Positions 1 through 12,000 of a stretch of 64,000 nt of DNA are shown here, one piece after another (the first letter of the stretch is position 1; each line of letters starts with the position of its first letter). Made by a program: the position numbers and the translations under genes. A model generated the notes under the pieces. It saw only the letters and a program-made list of their open reading frames with translations. It had not been told where the DNA came from and ran no database searches. The DNA comes from Dermatophagoides farinae (lineage: Eukaryota > Arthropoda > Arachnida > Sarcoptiformes > Pyroglyphidae), in assembly GCF_024713945.1 (NCBI RefSeq), contig NW_027461518.1, forward strand, positions 310,001 through 374,000, written 5' to 3'.

Positions 1-3000
1 TACAACCAAACGAAATACTGAATTTGCAAGCGGATAACACGCACTACAACGTCGATCAATATTTCGTGGCTTCTAACAACGGAGATTTAGATTTGATAAA
101 ATCACGGTTCGTGAACTCGTTTGTTATTATTTTATCTTACGCTACTTTCATCATAAACAAATGTCAATTAAGCGTGCAAGATTGTGTTTTACTCAAAGAA
201 TGTTTAAATTTTGTTCCAGAACTGTGTAAACCAGTAAGCGAAACTATCGATTATTCAAACGCAGCTGAAGAGTTGAAACAACCTTCTTTTGAAAGTTTAA
301 GCAAAATCTTGCTGTTTTCGTTTTATTGTAGACTAAGGCAGCCATCTAATAATCAATCTTCTAATTATAATTCGATCTTCCTAGTTAGGTATATGTACCA
401 AATTTTGCGCATATCCACCTGGGTAGAACGGTCGAAACAATTGCTGACACGCTGCAGCAATTTTCTCAGCTACTACAAATCTTTTAGAACTGACGCAAGT
501 ACCGCTATCATGACTCTTTCTAGATACAGAAACGAAATTATTTTGTGTTACGGTAGCAATGAAACAATTGAGAAGCTCGAATACGAATTATTGCAATATC
601 AAAGGTTGTATACGGAAAATAATTCTATCACCGACAGGTATTGCGAAAGATTGTTGGGCAAAAAAGATAATGATTATAACTTAGATCAAAAGATTGTCAC
701 TTCGTCCGAAGAAACAGTAAAAAACAAAATTCTTTACTTCAAACCACAGGTTTTTTACCACATATTTAGATTTATTATAAGTCACGAAGAGTTTAATTCT
801 AAAAAAGAAACTAATGCGAAAAAAGCTTTTTTAGAAGCTCGTAATGAAGGTTCACGTGAGTCTTCAACGAAAGATCAAACCGCTTTTTACAGCTCTAAAC
901 GAATCAACGATTTTCTGGACGAGCAATCAATGTTCTTGTCTAAAAACTCGCCCAAGTTTCTTAGTAATTTCTCTCATGAATATATTAGAAGCTTAATCGA
1001 GTTAAAAGACGATAATTTTTTGTCCAAAATTTTGTATTCACTCCAGTCTAAACAAACTTTTCTGCCAAATCGCATTTTGCAGTCTTCTATAATATTTCCC
1101 ATTCAAAAAGCTGATAAACTGTTCCGAAATGAAATTTCAGAAAAATACCACAACTCAGTTTTAATCGACACGTATTACTTTGGGTCAACGCACTGCGCTT
1201 TCCGCAACAACACTGAAAAACACGAAGAACCATTTTTTTCTCTTGTTGAACAAGAATTCAAAGAGCTGGTGTCTATTTTTAGTGAAGCTGAAAAAAGTTA
1301 CAGCAAGTTTTTAAACAAACTAGTTCCCGATTGGTCATACCACGAAAGTGACGAAGAAGCCGACGACTCAGATTCTGAAATTGATGCTGATGAAAACCCA
1401 ATGGAAGACACGTTCGATGGCATTTTACTGCATAATTCAAAAAATTCTGAATTTAAATTTAAAGTTAACTACCTAGACTGCATTTCAATTATTTACTTCT
1501 ACTGGGCCACATTAGTTTCACTCACCAAATGTCTCATTTCACAAGTAGATATACAATTGTATCAGTCTTGCCTTCACCAATTAAATAACTTTATCAAGAG
1601 AATCAAGTTTCTACAATCTAATATGATTTATTTAGATTTTTTCAACAAAATGCTAAACTGTTCAATCTTAGTAACTGACGATGTAATACTGATAGAAACA
1701 AAACTTTTCGGTTATTTAGGACTAAAACTCAAATATAAGACAATCTTATTGATATTTTTGCTAGGATATTTAGATTTAAATTTTCTGTGTCAAAATAGTG
1801 TTTACGCTAACAACGCTATGCCCTCAAACAACGCAAATTACTTCCCCCCATGTGCAGAAAAAGCGAGTTTCGATGTTTATAAAGCTATAAATCTTTCTCC
1901 TATTCAACAGTCTGTTTTGCTAAGTTCTTTATTTTCGAGCAAACTCTATTTTGACGTTTTCTACTATATTCAGTTGTTCATCGTCTTTTTCAGAATACAA
2001 AAGTATACAATTCTAGTATTGCAAAAATCTGTTTTTAGTTTTACTTTGTTTGAACTCTACTCTCTGCTGATTCAAGCAACGTCTTCTGATTCAGAGGTCC
2101 TTCATGATCTCACAATAATGGCCTTACCTATAAAAAACAGAATGAACTTGTTCAAAAGTGTTTGTGGAAATTACGTCAGCATATTACAAAACACGCACCG
2201 GACTGCTATAAACCTGTTCAACACTTGGCTGATATACGTGACTTCTAAACTAAAGAAATTTGGTGACGGCAATCTCAAGAAAATCGATTCCAACACAGAA
2301 CTTGGAAAGATTAAAACTTTATCCTTGTGCTTATTAGGAGATAAATTATTTAGTTCCTTAGGTAAAAAGAATGTCAAATGTACTTCTGTATATTTTGAAT
2401 TTTCTACGTTACGAAACGAAATCTTGAGTGTGTACACAACATTCCTTTGTGGCGACAATTCTGTTGATCGAGTTATAAATCCCATCTATCTACTTCTAAT
2501 AGCCGAACAGGCTTCGTACTTTGATCAATCCAGTTTATTTATTAGAGATGTAAAACTAAACATCCCGTCGGAATCTTACTTTGACTTGCTCTTTTGCTTT
2601 GAAGAACTGATAAAAGCTAGAACACTGTTATCATCAGAAGTCAAATTGAACTACGTTAATTTCCACACTGCTATAGAGTTTTTATCTCGAATAAACTCGC
2701 TCAAATGGCCTACAAAATTTTACAATCTTTGTGTTGAATTCTCAAAAAAAAAGGTCAACAAGTCGCAGACTTTTTCTGAATATTGTACTTTAATTTCAAA
2801 CCATAACATCGAAATAGCTTGTAAGGATTTGATCAAATTTGAATCATATGAAGCTAAATACCATGAACTAATAACTAAAATTAACAAAGCGTTTGAAACT
2901 AAGAATTTTTCTACTATCACTGAGTTACAACAAGAAAGCCAAAAGTTAATTGAATTAACTAACGTCAACCACTGCACATTCAATCGACTGTCTCTATTTG

Positions 3001-6000
3001 AAGAAGAACGAGTTTCTACACAAGGTCGAATAAATTACTTTATAGCGACATTAAACCATGATATACAAGCAGTTATAGATTACGTTACGTATCTTCAAAA
3101 TCAAAATGCTGACCAATTTACGAAAAATACTAACAATGTTTACGCCGCGCTTTTGTCTTTTGGATCTCACGAGCTTCTCATCGGCACAAACCGGTTCGAT
3201 ATCAAACATTTCCTACTCAATGAAGTTCAAACAACTTCACTGGTGACTTATGGTACTGATAATCGTGACATTGATACTTTAGAAGCTTTGCAGAAACGCT
3301 TCATCTCCTTAGGCCTAAAAGAAGAAGACAGAAAGTTTTTTGACATGCTCCTCGAAGCTAAGCTCCTTTTTAACAAAATCTACACGGCAGCTTTGAACTC
3401 TTTATTAAACCAAACTGACAAGTTATCAATTTCCAATCTCAGTAAACTCTATTCGTTTCCTGACACTCTGCTCCAGAAATTCTCTTATATAGGAGTTTTG
3501 AATAAGGCTAAGCAAAACTATTTACTCGGTTTTTCTTTTGTACTAACTAATATACCCAACGTAAGTTGGCTTGAGCGTGATGCTTGCCAAGTCATTTCAT
3601 TTACGGTTTACAGAGCTATTTACACAATGCTTTTGTGTATTGAAAAGTGGGATGCCATCTCGTTAAAGCAAGAACTAGTTCGAATAAACGTTTATTTCAC
3701 TGATATAAAAACAAAAACGCTATTGACAGAAGTCATGAACCCGTCACGAATAACGTTTTTACTACAAGACCTTATTTTAGATTTTGCCTCAGTGCTACCT
3801 CTGCTATTTAACTCTGACAAATTCGCCGTGGATTCGTTGTCCGCGTTGACTTTTGGATTAGCTAAACCAGAAGCGAAGACAAACAACAACTTCATTCATC
3901 ACGTCAAAAACATAATAAAGAAGTACCCTACAATATCGACAATAATTTGCAACTTCTTGCTCGACATTGAAATCACGGGCACTTTCTTGAATTCAATGCT
4001 AGAGCTCTTTGCCTACTTGCTTGCATACAAAGGAGATCCCAATATGAAAGTCTGGCCAGTTTCGTACAGTTTTCTTTATGAACAATTGTTTTTCAAACCG
4101 AGTTTCGAATCTGTATCTCATATCTATCATTTGCTCGTTGGCGATTATAAGTTTTTATATCCCAACAAACAACTCTTTCTCACTCCTATAGGTACATTAA
4201 AAAGTGTTCTTCCTACTCCGTTTTTACCGTACTTAAACACACTGTCCAATAGAAAATCTTTGACGGTCGGTGCTAATACTGTGGACCAGCGGCTTGGAGT
4301 TATCGTTAATAAATTGAAAGCTTGTTTAGATCTGCACATTTCCCATAGCACAAATATCAATAGTTCCATCGAATCTTTCGCCAAGTTTCACATGAGTTCG
4401 GCTATCATAGCGCCCCTAGATGCATATGATACAATATATAAAACCAACGAGTCTAATCAGCACAAACAAAGTAAACTAGTGATTTTCGAGCGTATCCCGT
4501 ACCAAATCCAAAAAATGGAAAATCTCAATTCGTTGGATCATTCCATTATTAACTACTTCACCAATTTGCGCTACAATTTGACGCCCTACCCTTACAACGA
4601 CTCAGGTCATGCAGCTATCCCGCCAAATATCAATACTGCAAACGACAATTTGTGCGAATTAATCACTAATCATCTCAATTCAATCATCGCAGAAATTCCA
4701 ATGGCAAGCAGTAAATCTGTAGAATTGTATTTCTGCCTAAATGAAATTGCCAATGATATAGAAAAAAATACGAATAACAGTGCAACTATGAATTACTGGC
4801 TGTTTTTATTTAAGTGTATGGCCCACTTCGTATCACAACCATTTTTAAACACGCTGTTTATGTACGACATTCCATTTTACCCTTCTTTGTTCGCATACCC
4901 TGATTTTGTAGCTGGAATGAACAATTGGCACAACGTTTATGAATTATACTCGCTTTGTGTTCAAAAATTCAACCGTCTATTCGTTTGGAACTCGCGACCA
5001 CTTACTGAAACGGATTCCGTATTATATAAAAACAATACGGCGGCGTTGATGAAACCTGTTATAGATAAGTCGAACTTGATTTTCAACCTGTCTTACAAAA
5101 CTAGAGAAATTATTACGTCACAGTCGGCCCTTTGGTGGGGATCAATGTATTCACCGAGCTACCTCGTTAAAGAAATACTAGGTCCTGATCTTTGGTGCTC
5201 AGGCATACCTTCACTTTCCCAGTTCATTTTTTGCACGCTAAAAAATGAATCTCATATCACGATGAGCCCTTCCATCAATTTTTTATTAGATAATTTGGTT
5301 AGCTTCACTTTTTGCGGATGGGTAAACTGTGAAAACGAAGTTCTATGCATTGAGCACGCGACTTCAACATCCAAGTTCTGTCCTAGTTGTTTAGAATCGA
5401 TTGTACAGAGTGAATTCAAAGATATACACGATGCAACACCGATTATAAATTACCTTAACTTTGCTAGATACTCAGAAAAAACCACCTATACTCCTGAATC
5501 ACTCAAACAATTCTCGTTACTTCAGTATCTCATTCCTTTAAAAATTCCTGGCTTTATCATTCACACTAATCCAGACCAATTATATTTATTGTCTAGTGCA
5601 GAAAAAAAGCATGACACTTCCAGCCCATCAAATAATCACCCGTCTAATAAATCCAACTTAGTAAAACGATTTGCTTGTCGAAACAACAAGTGCAGAGATC
5701 CAAGATATGTTTTATCTAAAGTTACAAGGCCGATGGTGTTTAAAGCTGAATTGGGTTTGCCCCTTATTGAAGTCAACCGAAATCTCGAATGCAGATTGAT
5801 ATGTAGGCCCATTGCTATTAATGATGAAAACTCTCACAGTGTGTCCATCTTGTCAGCACAAATTCTAATTTTAGAAAAACATGATTCTATTAAACTAAAA
5901 CCAGACAACACTGCTGCTTGTAAAACATCTGATAAGGAGAAACCGTTTATGGGGTCCTCACTACAACACAATTTCGATAATACAATACTCAAACGATTTA

Positions 6001-6200
6001 CAGACGTAACACAAACAATACTGCACGAATTTAGTAAACTCAGCAAAATGACAGAACTCCCTTTGACCTCTGCTTTCCAGTACCAAATTCCCATATTTAA
6101 CGCTATTAAAGCCGACATCATACACAACATTGAGTGTCAATGCGGCAAGAATAAATTTAGAATAGGAATCCCTGAAGGTTATCTATGGTTAGAAAAATAA
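1..6200 (+). CDS. Very large protein, 5' end missing, function not recognised
   Basis: The frame is already open at base 3 and has no convincing start, so the gene begins upstream; about 2065 residues are visible, ending at TAA 6198-6200. I do not recognise the family. Most of the chain looks like a helical, Leu/Ile/Phe-rich solenoid without repeats I can define. An acidic Ser/Asp/Glu patch lies near residues 440-460. The last 300 residues hold cysteine pairs: a C-x4-C-x5-C-x2-H-x8-C-x2-C cluster near residue 1765, CRNNKC near 1883, and CQCGKNKF close to the C-terminus, which suggests zinc binding. A giant E3 ligase or a polymerase-epsilon-like C-terminal zinc module was considered, but the spacing matches neither. 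It converges on the gene at 6297, with 96 bases between stops. Confidence 0.75.
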   Translation, partial: QPNEILNLQADNTHYNVDQYFVASNNGDLDLIKSRFVNSFVIILSYATFIINKCQLSVQDCVLLKECLNFVPELCKPVSETIDYSNAAEELKQPSFESLSKILLFSFYCRLRQPSNNQSSNYNSIFLVRYMYQILRISTWVERSKQLLTRCSNFLSYYKSFRTDASTAIMTLSRYRNEIILCYGSNETIEKLEYELLQYQRLYTENNSITDRYCERLLGKKDNDYNLDQKIVTSSEETVKNKILYFKPQVFYHIFRFIISHEEFNSKKETNAKKAFLEARNEGSRESSTKDQTAFYSSKRINDFLDEQSMFLSKNSPKFLSNFSHEYIRSLIELKDDNFLSKILYSLQSKQTFLPNRILQSSIIFPIQKADKLFRNEISEKYHNSVLIDTYYFGSTHCAFRNNTEKHEEPFFSLVEQEFKELVSIFSEAEKSYSKFLNKLVPDWSYHESDEEADDSDSEIDADENPMEDTFDGILLHNSKNSEFKFKVNYLDCISIIYFYWATLVSLTKCLISQVDIQLYQSCLHQLNNFIKRIKFLQSNMIYLDFFNKMLNCSILVTDDVILIETKLFGYLGLKLKYKTILLIFLLGYLDLNFLCQNSVYANNAMPSNNANYFPPCAEKASFDVYKAINLSPIQQSVLLSSLFSSKLYFDVFYYIQLFIVFFRIQKYTILVLQKSVFSFTLFELYSLLIQATSSDSEVLHDLTIMALPIKNRMNLFKSVCGNYVSILQNTHRTAINLFNTWLIYVTSKLKKFGDGNLKKIDSNTELGKIKTLSLCLLGDKLFSSLGKKNVKCTSVYFEFSTLRNEILSVYTTFLCGDNSVDRVINPIYLLLIAEQASYFDQSSLFIRDVKLNIPSESYFDLLFCFEELIKARTLLSSEVKLNYVNFHTAIEFLSRINSLKWPTKFYNLCVEFSKKKVNKSQTFSEYCTLISNHNIEIACKDLIKFESYEAKYHELITKINKAFETKNFSTITELQQESQKLIELTNVNHCTFNRLSLFEEERVSTQGRINYFIATLNHDIQAVIDYVTYLQNQNADQFTKNTNNVYAALLSFGSHELLIGTNRFDIKHFLLNEVQTTSLVTYGTDNRDIDTLEALQKRFISLGLKEEDRKFFDMLLEAKLLFNKIYTAALNSLLNQTDKLSISNLSKLYSFPDTLLQKFSYIGVLNKAKQNYLLGFSFVLTNIPNVSWLERDACQVISFTVYRAIYTMLLCIEKWDAISLKQELVRINVYFTDIKTKTLLTEVMNPSRITFLLQDLILDFASVLPLLFNSDKFAVDSLSALTFGLAKPEAKTNNNFIHHVKNIIKKYPTISTIICNFLLDIEITGTFLNSMLELFAYLLAYKGDPNMKVWPVSYSFLYEQLFFKPSFESVSHIYHLLVGDYKFLYPNKQLFLTPIGTLKSVLPTPFLPYLNTLSNRKSLTVGANTVDQRLGVIVNKLKACLDLHISHSTNINSSIESFAKFHMSSAIIAPLDAYDTIYKTNESNQHKQSKLVIFERIPYQIQKMENLNSLDHSIINYFTNLRYNLTPYPYNDSGHAAIPPNINTANDNLCELITNHLNSIIAEIPMASSKSVELYFCLNEIANDIEKNTNNSATMNYWLFLFKCMAHFVSQPFLNTLFMYDIPFYPSLFAYPDFVAGMNNWHNVYELYSLCVQKFNRLFVWNSRPLTETDSVLYKNNTAALMKPVIDKSNLIFNLSYKTREIITSQSALWWGSMYSPSYLVKEILGPDLWCSGIPSLSQFIFCTLKNESHITMSPSINFLLDNLVSFTFCGWVNCENEVLCIEHATSTSKFCPSCLESIVQSEFKDIHDATPIINYLNFARYSEKTTYTPESLKQFSLLQYLIPLKIPGFIIHTNPDQLYLLSSAEKKHDTSSPSNNHPSNKSNLVKRFACRNNKCRDPRYVLSKVTRPMVFKAELGLPLIEVNRNLECRLICRPIAINDENSHSVSILSAQILILEKHDSIKLKPDNTAACKTSDKEKPFMGSSLQHNFDNTILKRFTDVTQTILHEFSKLSKMTELPLTSAFQYQIPIFNAIKADIIHNIECQCGKNKFRIGIPEGYLWLEK

Positions 6201-6296
6201 TGTCAATTATGTTCTGTGCTTATTTAAAAATTTTTTATCATAAACCTACATCATAATCTCAATATAACCAAATCTTTAACTTTATGAGTAATTAGT

Positions 6297-8464
6297 TTAT
6301 TTCCATAATACGGTTGACAAACTTTGACAGATATTCATTAGCATATTGAGAAATAGAACCGATCCTGGTTCGTATTCCAGCGAGCTCGTTATCGAAGAAG
6401 GATGAATATCCATATATTTATAAGGTACTATGGTTCTTTTTTCAAACGTTAAATTTAACACCTCATGTCTAAGCTTGAGAATTGCTTGCTTTTCGATTTC
6501 ACAAATTTTCTCGCTAGTTGATATATTTATATTGCTGTCAGGGATGGAAACGGTGTTGCCTGCACCATCTGACTTCCACATAAAATGTAACGTAACAGCT
6601 GGTAGATCTGAAAAAAGTTCGGAACTCATGGGGAGCTTAATCTCTTTTTTCTTCAAAATTGAAATGTTTTGCAGTCGGACTGCTAAGCATTCTTCTGTAC
6701 AAGAAAGTATGTCATAGTTAAGTGGATAAATCAAATACGCAATCAATAACTTATTTTCTGAATTTTTATAGTTGAACGGGACTTTTACGTACATTTCGGG
6801 AATAATATCAGTTTCGAACTTAGAGTCGAATTCAAATGTTGTATCTCCCTGAGAATAAATTACCATTGCGAAGTCCAACTTATGTACATATATGTGGTTT
6901 GTACTGCACAGTCTAGAATATATAAGTTCAAAATCTTCTTTGAAAACGGCCTCTTCATTTAACATACGGAGTGAACGCATCGATTGAGCTTGCACGATGT
7001 AATAAAGTCCTCGTTCCAAGATTATCCGTTGTAAATTCATGAGAGTTTCATCAATGGAATTCACATAGAACTCGACGGAGTTATCACCTTTTTCTGAGTT
7101 CATTTTAACCGGAACTTTATTGCATTTTTTAGTGGCAACTGCGTCAATTGATGCGCGCGATAAATTCTCAGTTGAGACCACAGTGTCATCATGGATTTTC
7201 AAGTATATTTTGCAACTGAAACGATAATCTTTGGTGTAGTAGTAGTTAATTTCGTCGTCTACAGAAACATATACAGAAAAAATGTTTTTCGAATCGCTGC
7301 GGTTTTTTAATTGAACGAGCAAATCAGAACACGGACCTAAATCTTTCAGAAAATTATAAGTTTGGTCCGAAATTTTTTGAGCCGTTCGGTTCAATGTGAG
7401 AGCTAAGTCGCATTTGTAAATTGAAGCCAGAGGGTGAATTACGGTCAAAGGAAATCGCTGCGCATATGGCAACAGCATATCTCGTTTGTGTCTGTTTTTT
7501 TTCCACGCTTCGTACGCTTCATCAGTCAAGTGAGGAAGAGTGTATCCCGCTTTGTCAGCGTACTGCCAAAGCATTTTTATGTTTGAAAACTCCTTTTTGT
7601 ACAAAAACGACAATCCCCAATAATTATCTGATAGCGAGAACAATTCCACCGAAAACACCATTTTAAACGGATAGTCTAGTTCAGGCGAAATGTACTGTTG
7701 GGAGTCTGCGCGCTCTTTTGTGATTGTCCAGCACTTTGATAACTGGTCAATAATTTTCATGACCAGGTAAAATTCCGAGCTGTTTTGTTTTAAATTGCTC
7801 GACAAATCGTTGAGCTCGTCGATTAGTTCTGAAACAAACTGTTTACGATCTTTCAAAGTAAGCAAAATATCGTGGTATTCGTCTTTTACAGAAACTTTGT
7901 TCATGGCTTGGATCAAAGCTAGTTGGTGAACTGAATTGGCTTTCTGCGTGTAGCTAAGCTCACTGTTTTCTGGCGGGGACGTCAACAAGTCGCATACTTT
8001 TTTGATTTTTTCCAATCTTTCCAATGCGAGATTCTTTGCTGTTACACACTCAGAAACGAGTTCAGCGTTTCGTAGTTGTGGGTTCAACAGCAATATCTTT
8101 TGCTTTTCAGACCAGCTGCCCAAAATAAGATATAAGTCAGCGATGTGTTTGGTGAACGCATCGTACCTTGACCGAGCAGTTTTCATGTTGCTATTGAAAC
8201 AGCAGTATTCGCGACGTTCTAACTCGATATCAGCTTTCAGATCTTCATCCATTTCTTCAGCGGAATATTTATCGAACCCCAATTTCTTGTCTAGTGTTTC
8301 GTCCGAAAACAAATTTATTTCATTATATAAATGATTATATACCGGAATAGTGTCCTCTGCAAAATCTCAACTCGTTCAAACTTACGGCCTACTTTTAAAA
8401 GTTCAAACGGTTTCTCCACACTTCCAATGTAGCCCGTAAGAACTAAATTAATTTTATCGCCCAT
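6297..8464 (-). CDS. Coiled-coil protein, possibly THOC5-like, with a 29-nt intron
   Basis: Exon 1 is 8386-8464 (ATG at 8462-8464) and exon 2 is 6297-8356, giving 712 residues. The 29-nt intron 8357-8385 reads GTAAGT...TTTTGCAG; without splicing the frame from this ATG stops within 50 codons, and with splicing it joins the long frame exactly. The N-terminal 200 residues are charged and helical, probably coiled coil; the rest looks like mixed beta structure. Order and length resemble THO subunit THOC5 (mRNA export): a coiled coil, a middle segment with VIHPLASIY, and a C-terminal segment with LPAVTLHFMWK. The similarity is weak and from memory only, so the function is a guess. It is divergent from the SNF2 gene at 9061. 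Confidence 0.7.
8357..8385 (-). other. Mini-intron, 29 nt
   Basis: GT-AG intron in the 5' region of the gene at 6297-8464. The donor is GTAAGT and the acceptor TTTTGCAG. Removal joins ...LLKVG to QDTIPVYN in frame. Confidence 0.8.
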
Positions 8465-9060
8465 GGTTATGCCTGTCTAAGTATAGTTATAAATACATTC
8501 ACGAAAACATAATGAGGAGATTACAAACAAATTTATCAATTATTACAAATTTATAGAGAATAATTTAAGAATTTACTTAGCGCTACGAAGACCCGCTGGC
8601 CAGAGCTACCGAACTAGAAAGATAAAGTACAATAACAGAACAAGTTAAGATAATAGCCTTCACCAATATATGAAATAAATCTAAAACATTAATTTTTTTT
8701 TCGAAAAAAATTATTTCATAACAATATTTTGTAAATATGATTTATTAATTGAATTAGTAAACTTGTAAATTTGCACAGTTTTGATGGTGGACAAACCATC
8801 GATTAAAAATATATTAATTCATACATATTGTAGTATTTTATTGTACAACTTCAACCGCCTGCTAACTGTAGATTTAACAAAAAATATCTTAAAACTCAAA
8901 AAAAAATTCTTAGTAACTTCGCAAGATGTACTTTTTCTAGTTTTCTGGCATTATTATATATTAAAGTCGAATACTCTAAGTCTATTTATAAGAAATTCAT
9001 GTCTTTACCGACACACTAAAACTGTTATCACAATCTTAACAAGCTAACTAAAATTATTCA
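8465..9060. other. Divergent spacer, no supported gene
   Basis: This region lies between two divergent start codons and must hold both promoters. It is AT-rich with A/T runs. A patch of higher GC at about 8580-8625 can form a short AGCG/CGCT stem but has no complete tRNA fold or other class I recognise. A plus-strand ORF from ATG 8784 to 9047 (87 codons, Lys/Ile/Phe-rich) has no recognisable domain. Confidence 0.5.
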
Positions 9061-12000
9061 ATGTCATTTCGAGTAAGAGACTGGTGTCACATTTGTCGGG
9101 ATTCAAATCCTAACATTAAATGTAAGTAATTTTTTGTGGAACAGATACATTGTTATCTTGTCTTACTGTAAGAATTTAAACGATTCTTTTTAGGTCTAGG
9201 ATTACGTTGTACGAAGCGATTTCATGCATGGTGCTTAACCATGACTGATTCATGGTCCGGTAACACAGACGACTTTGTCTGTCCATACTGCGTCACGAAG
9301 AACACTAACAACGATGTATGTTATTTATGTGAGAAAAAATTCTTCACCAACTCCAAACAAAATTCGAAGGAAGAAATTGACTTAACCGGGATTCTTTTAT
9401 GCGATGGCTGTCCAAACTCTGCACATATCGAATGTTTAGGTTTGAAAGAGTATGACACAACTGATGACGACAACTTGTGGTTTTGTTCGAAGTGTGATCC
9501 ACTGGGAGAAGCTGCAAAATCAATAAACGAAAAAGTTCCCGCGCTAAAAAATAAAACTACTAATGAAGAAAATGCAGACAAGACAAAAACATCGTCAGAT
9601 GGGAAACGTATCGGCGGGAATGTCGATATATGTTACGTTTGTCAAAAACACGGCCGTTTACTAGAGTGTGATTATTGTGATCAGAGTTTTCATCCCCGGT
9701 GTATTGACAACGAGTTTTTGGAATTCGAATCCGAAGACAAACTCTGGCAATGCCCTATTTGTAGAGGAGAAGACCCGCTGAGAGGACATATTCACCGTAT
9801 TCTCAGTCGAACGGCCATGGTGCGTAGAATGTATGAAATACAAGCTTGCATACGCAATCAACACAGAATTAGCAAGCAAAATCGAGACAGATTTTTGTGG
9901 CTTCACCGCAACGATTTAAAACCTTTTTTAACTGACAAGGCTTATACTCGGCTTAAAAAGTTGTTTTCTGGGTTTACCAAGTACAAAACTGCTGACAGTG
10001 ACACTGAGAGCGATAACGACACTCACGACGAAGATAAAACAAAGATAGACTACAAGACTGAGTCTGAATATCTCGAAATGTACAATAAAGCCTACAAAGC
10101 TTCAAAGGGCAAACTTTTAAAAGAGGGTACTGTATTAAAGGATTACCAAAAGCTCGGTGTTGGATGGCTACTTCAAAGTTTTTTTTACCGCGCAGGAGCT
10201 GTATTAGCTGACGAAATGGGTCTCGGTAAAACTATACAATGTTTGACATTCCTTAGCGCTTTGAAATTTTCAGGAATCACAGGGCCTCACTTGATAGTAG
10301 TACCCTTAAGCACTGTTGGCAACTGGGCCAGAGAAGTTCGCAGATTTGTGCCGCATTTAAAACTAGTTAAACTTTGTGGTAGTAAATTTGAAAGAGATCA
10401 CATAATGAACGATCCGGTAGCCTCACAAGGGCTACACGACCTTTATATCACTACATATGAAACCGCTGTCACTGAAGAATCGTTTTTTTGCGATAACTTT
10501 GACTGGCAATGTCTTATTCTCGACGAAGCGCACCGAATCAAAAACGAAAGCGGACGAATTCGTCATTCCCTCGACCGGGTTTGTGCAACGATGCGGGTTC
10601 TTTTAACCGGTACGCCGTTACAAAATAACATTAATGAATTAATTACTTTATTAAACTTTCTGTTTCCAGATGTACTGAAAGATAGTGATCAGTTTGAGAA
10701 AATGTTTTTAAAAGACTATTTCGGCTCAATTAAAGATCTTAATACTAATAACAATGTAGATAACTTTATCGATAACAAAGTTGTAGAGAGTGTGTCTCAC
10801 TTGCTAAAACAAATGATGTTGCGAAGAACAAAAGACTTGGTTGTCAAATTGCCGAGAAAAATTGAACACGAGATATGGCTTCCTCTGTCCAATACCGGTG
10901 CTAATTGGTACGCTAAATTGTTAGAAATAGGAGAAGCCGCATTCCAAACGAACTCAGTTAGAAAAATTCTGGGAGCCGTGATAAAAATGAGAATTTGCAC
11001 TTGTCACCCTCGATGTTTAGTTTCTTCCAAACAGCAACTAAGCAAACTGAAAGAAATATTCCATGTTTCCAATGAAGAAGCAGAACTTGTTGAGAAAGCA
11101 TTACAACTACAACAAATCCAAGGCGACGAACACATTCAAGCAAGTTCGAAATTAATTGTTCTTGACAAATTACTCATGCAACTACACATTCAAAATTGTC
11201 ATTTTAGCAAAGAATATACAAACGCTTATATTCAAAACATCAAATATAATTATATTACAGAAAACCCTTTCCCCAAAGCCACTCCTAAAAACACCACTCC
11301 ATCAAATGCAGACGACGAAACAAAGGATGATTTACAAATAAAAAAATCAGAAGAAACACAAATGATTGATTCTGAAGGAACGATAAAAATCGGAAATAAA
11401 GTTTACTCAGCACGTCAATATGCAGAACGCGAACGCCGGAAGAGAAGTGCACTCGCTTTCAAACAACAGAAAGCTTATGAAGCACAAGTTGATGAATTGG
11501 CGCACAAGTGTTACAACGACTTGCTGAAGAACGAGCAAAAAGTGCCCTGGCTTGAAGATTCCATGTTAATGTCTGACATCACATTCAACGAAATGCAAGC
11601 CCTTAAAAAGTCTGCTGAACTCGAAAATTTCAACAATGAATCGTCTGCGAATTATTACGATGAAACACACGAAGGCGAAATTCTTATTCATGGTTCGGAA
11701 GCTGAACGCGATAATGAACAAAAAGACGAAAATAACGAAGAAGATGTAACTTCCTCGGACACTAATAATCAGAAACAACGCTACATTCATAAAGTACTAA
11801 TATTCACTCAGTTTCAACTGGTGCTAGACGAATTGGAAAAATACTTTAAGTACCGCGGGTTTAGATATCTGCGTCTCGATGGAAGCACGAACAAAATGAT
11901 TAGAGAATTAGACATTCGAGAGTTCAACAGTTCTGGCTCCACCCATCTCGCTTACCTGATTTGTACACGAGCAGGGGGAGTCGGTATCAATCTAGTAACG

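Noticed and set aside
8580-8625. tRNA-like fragment on the minus strand
   Set aside because: A D-arm-like TAGTTCGGTAGCTC is visible, but acceptor and T arms do not form and no TTCGAAT loop follows.
8781-9047. Plus-strand 87-codon ORF before the SNF2 gene
   Set aside because: It has an ATG at 8784 but AT-driven composition (Lys/Ile/Phe/Leu), no domain, and ends 14 bases before the real start of the SNF2 gene, so it is more likely promoter sequence.
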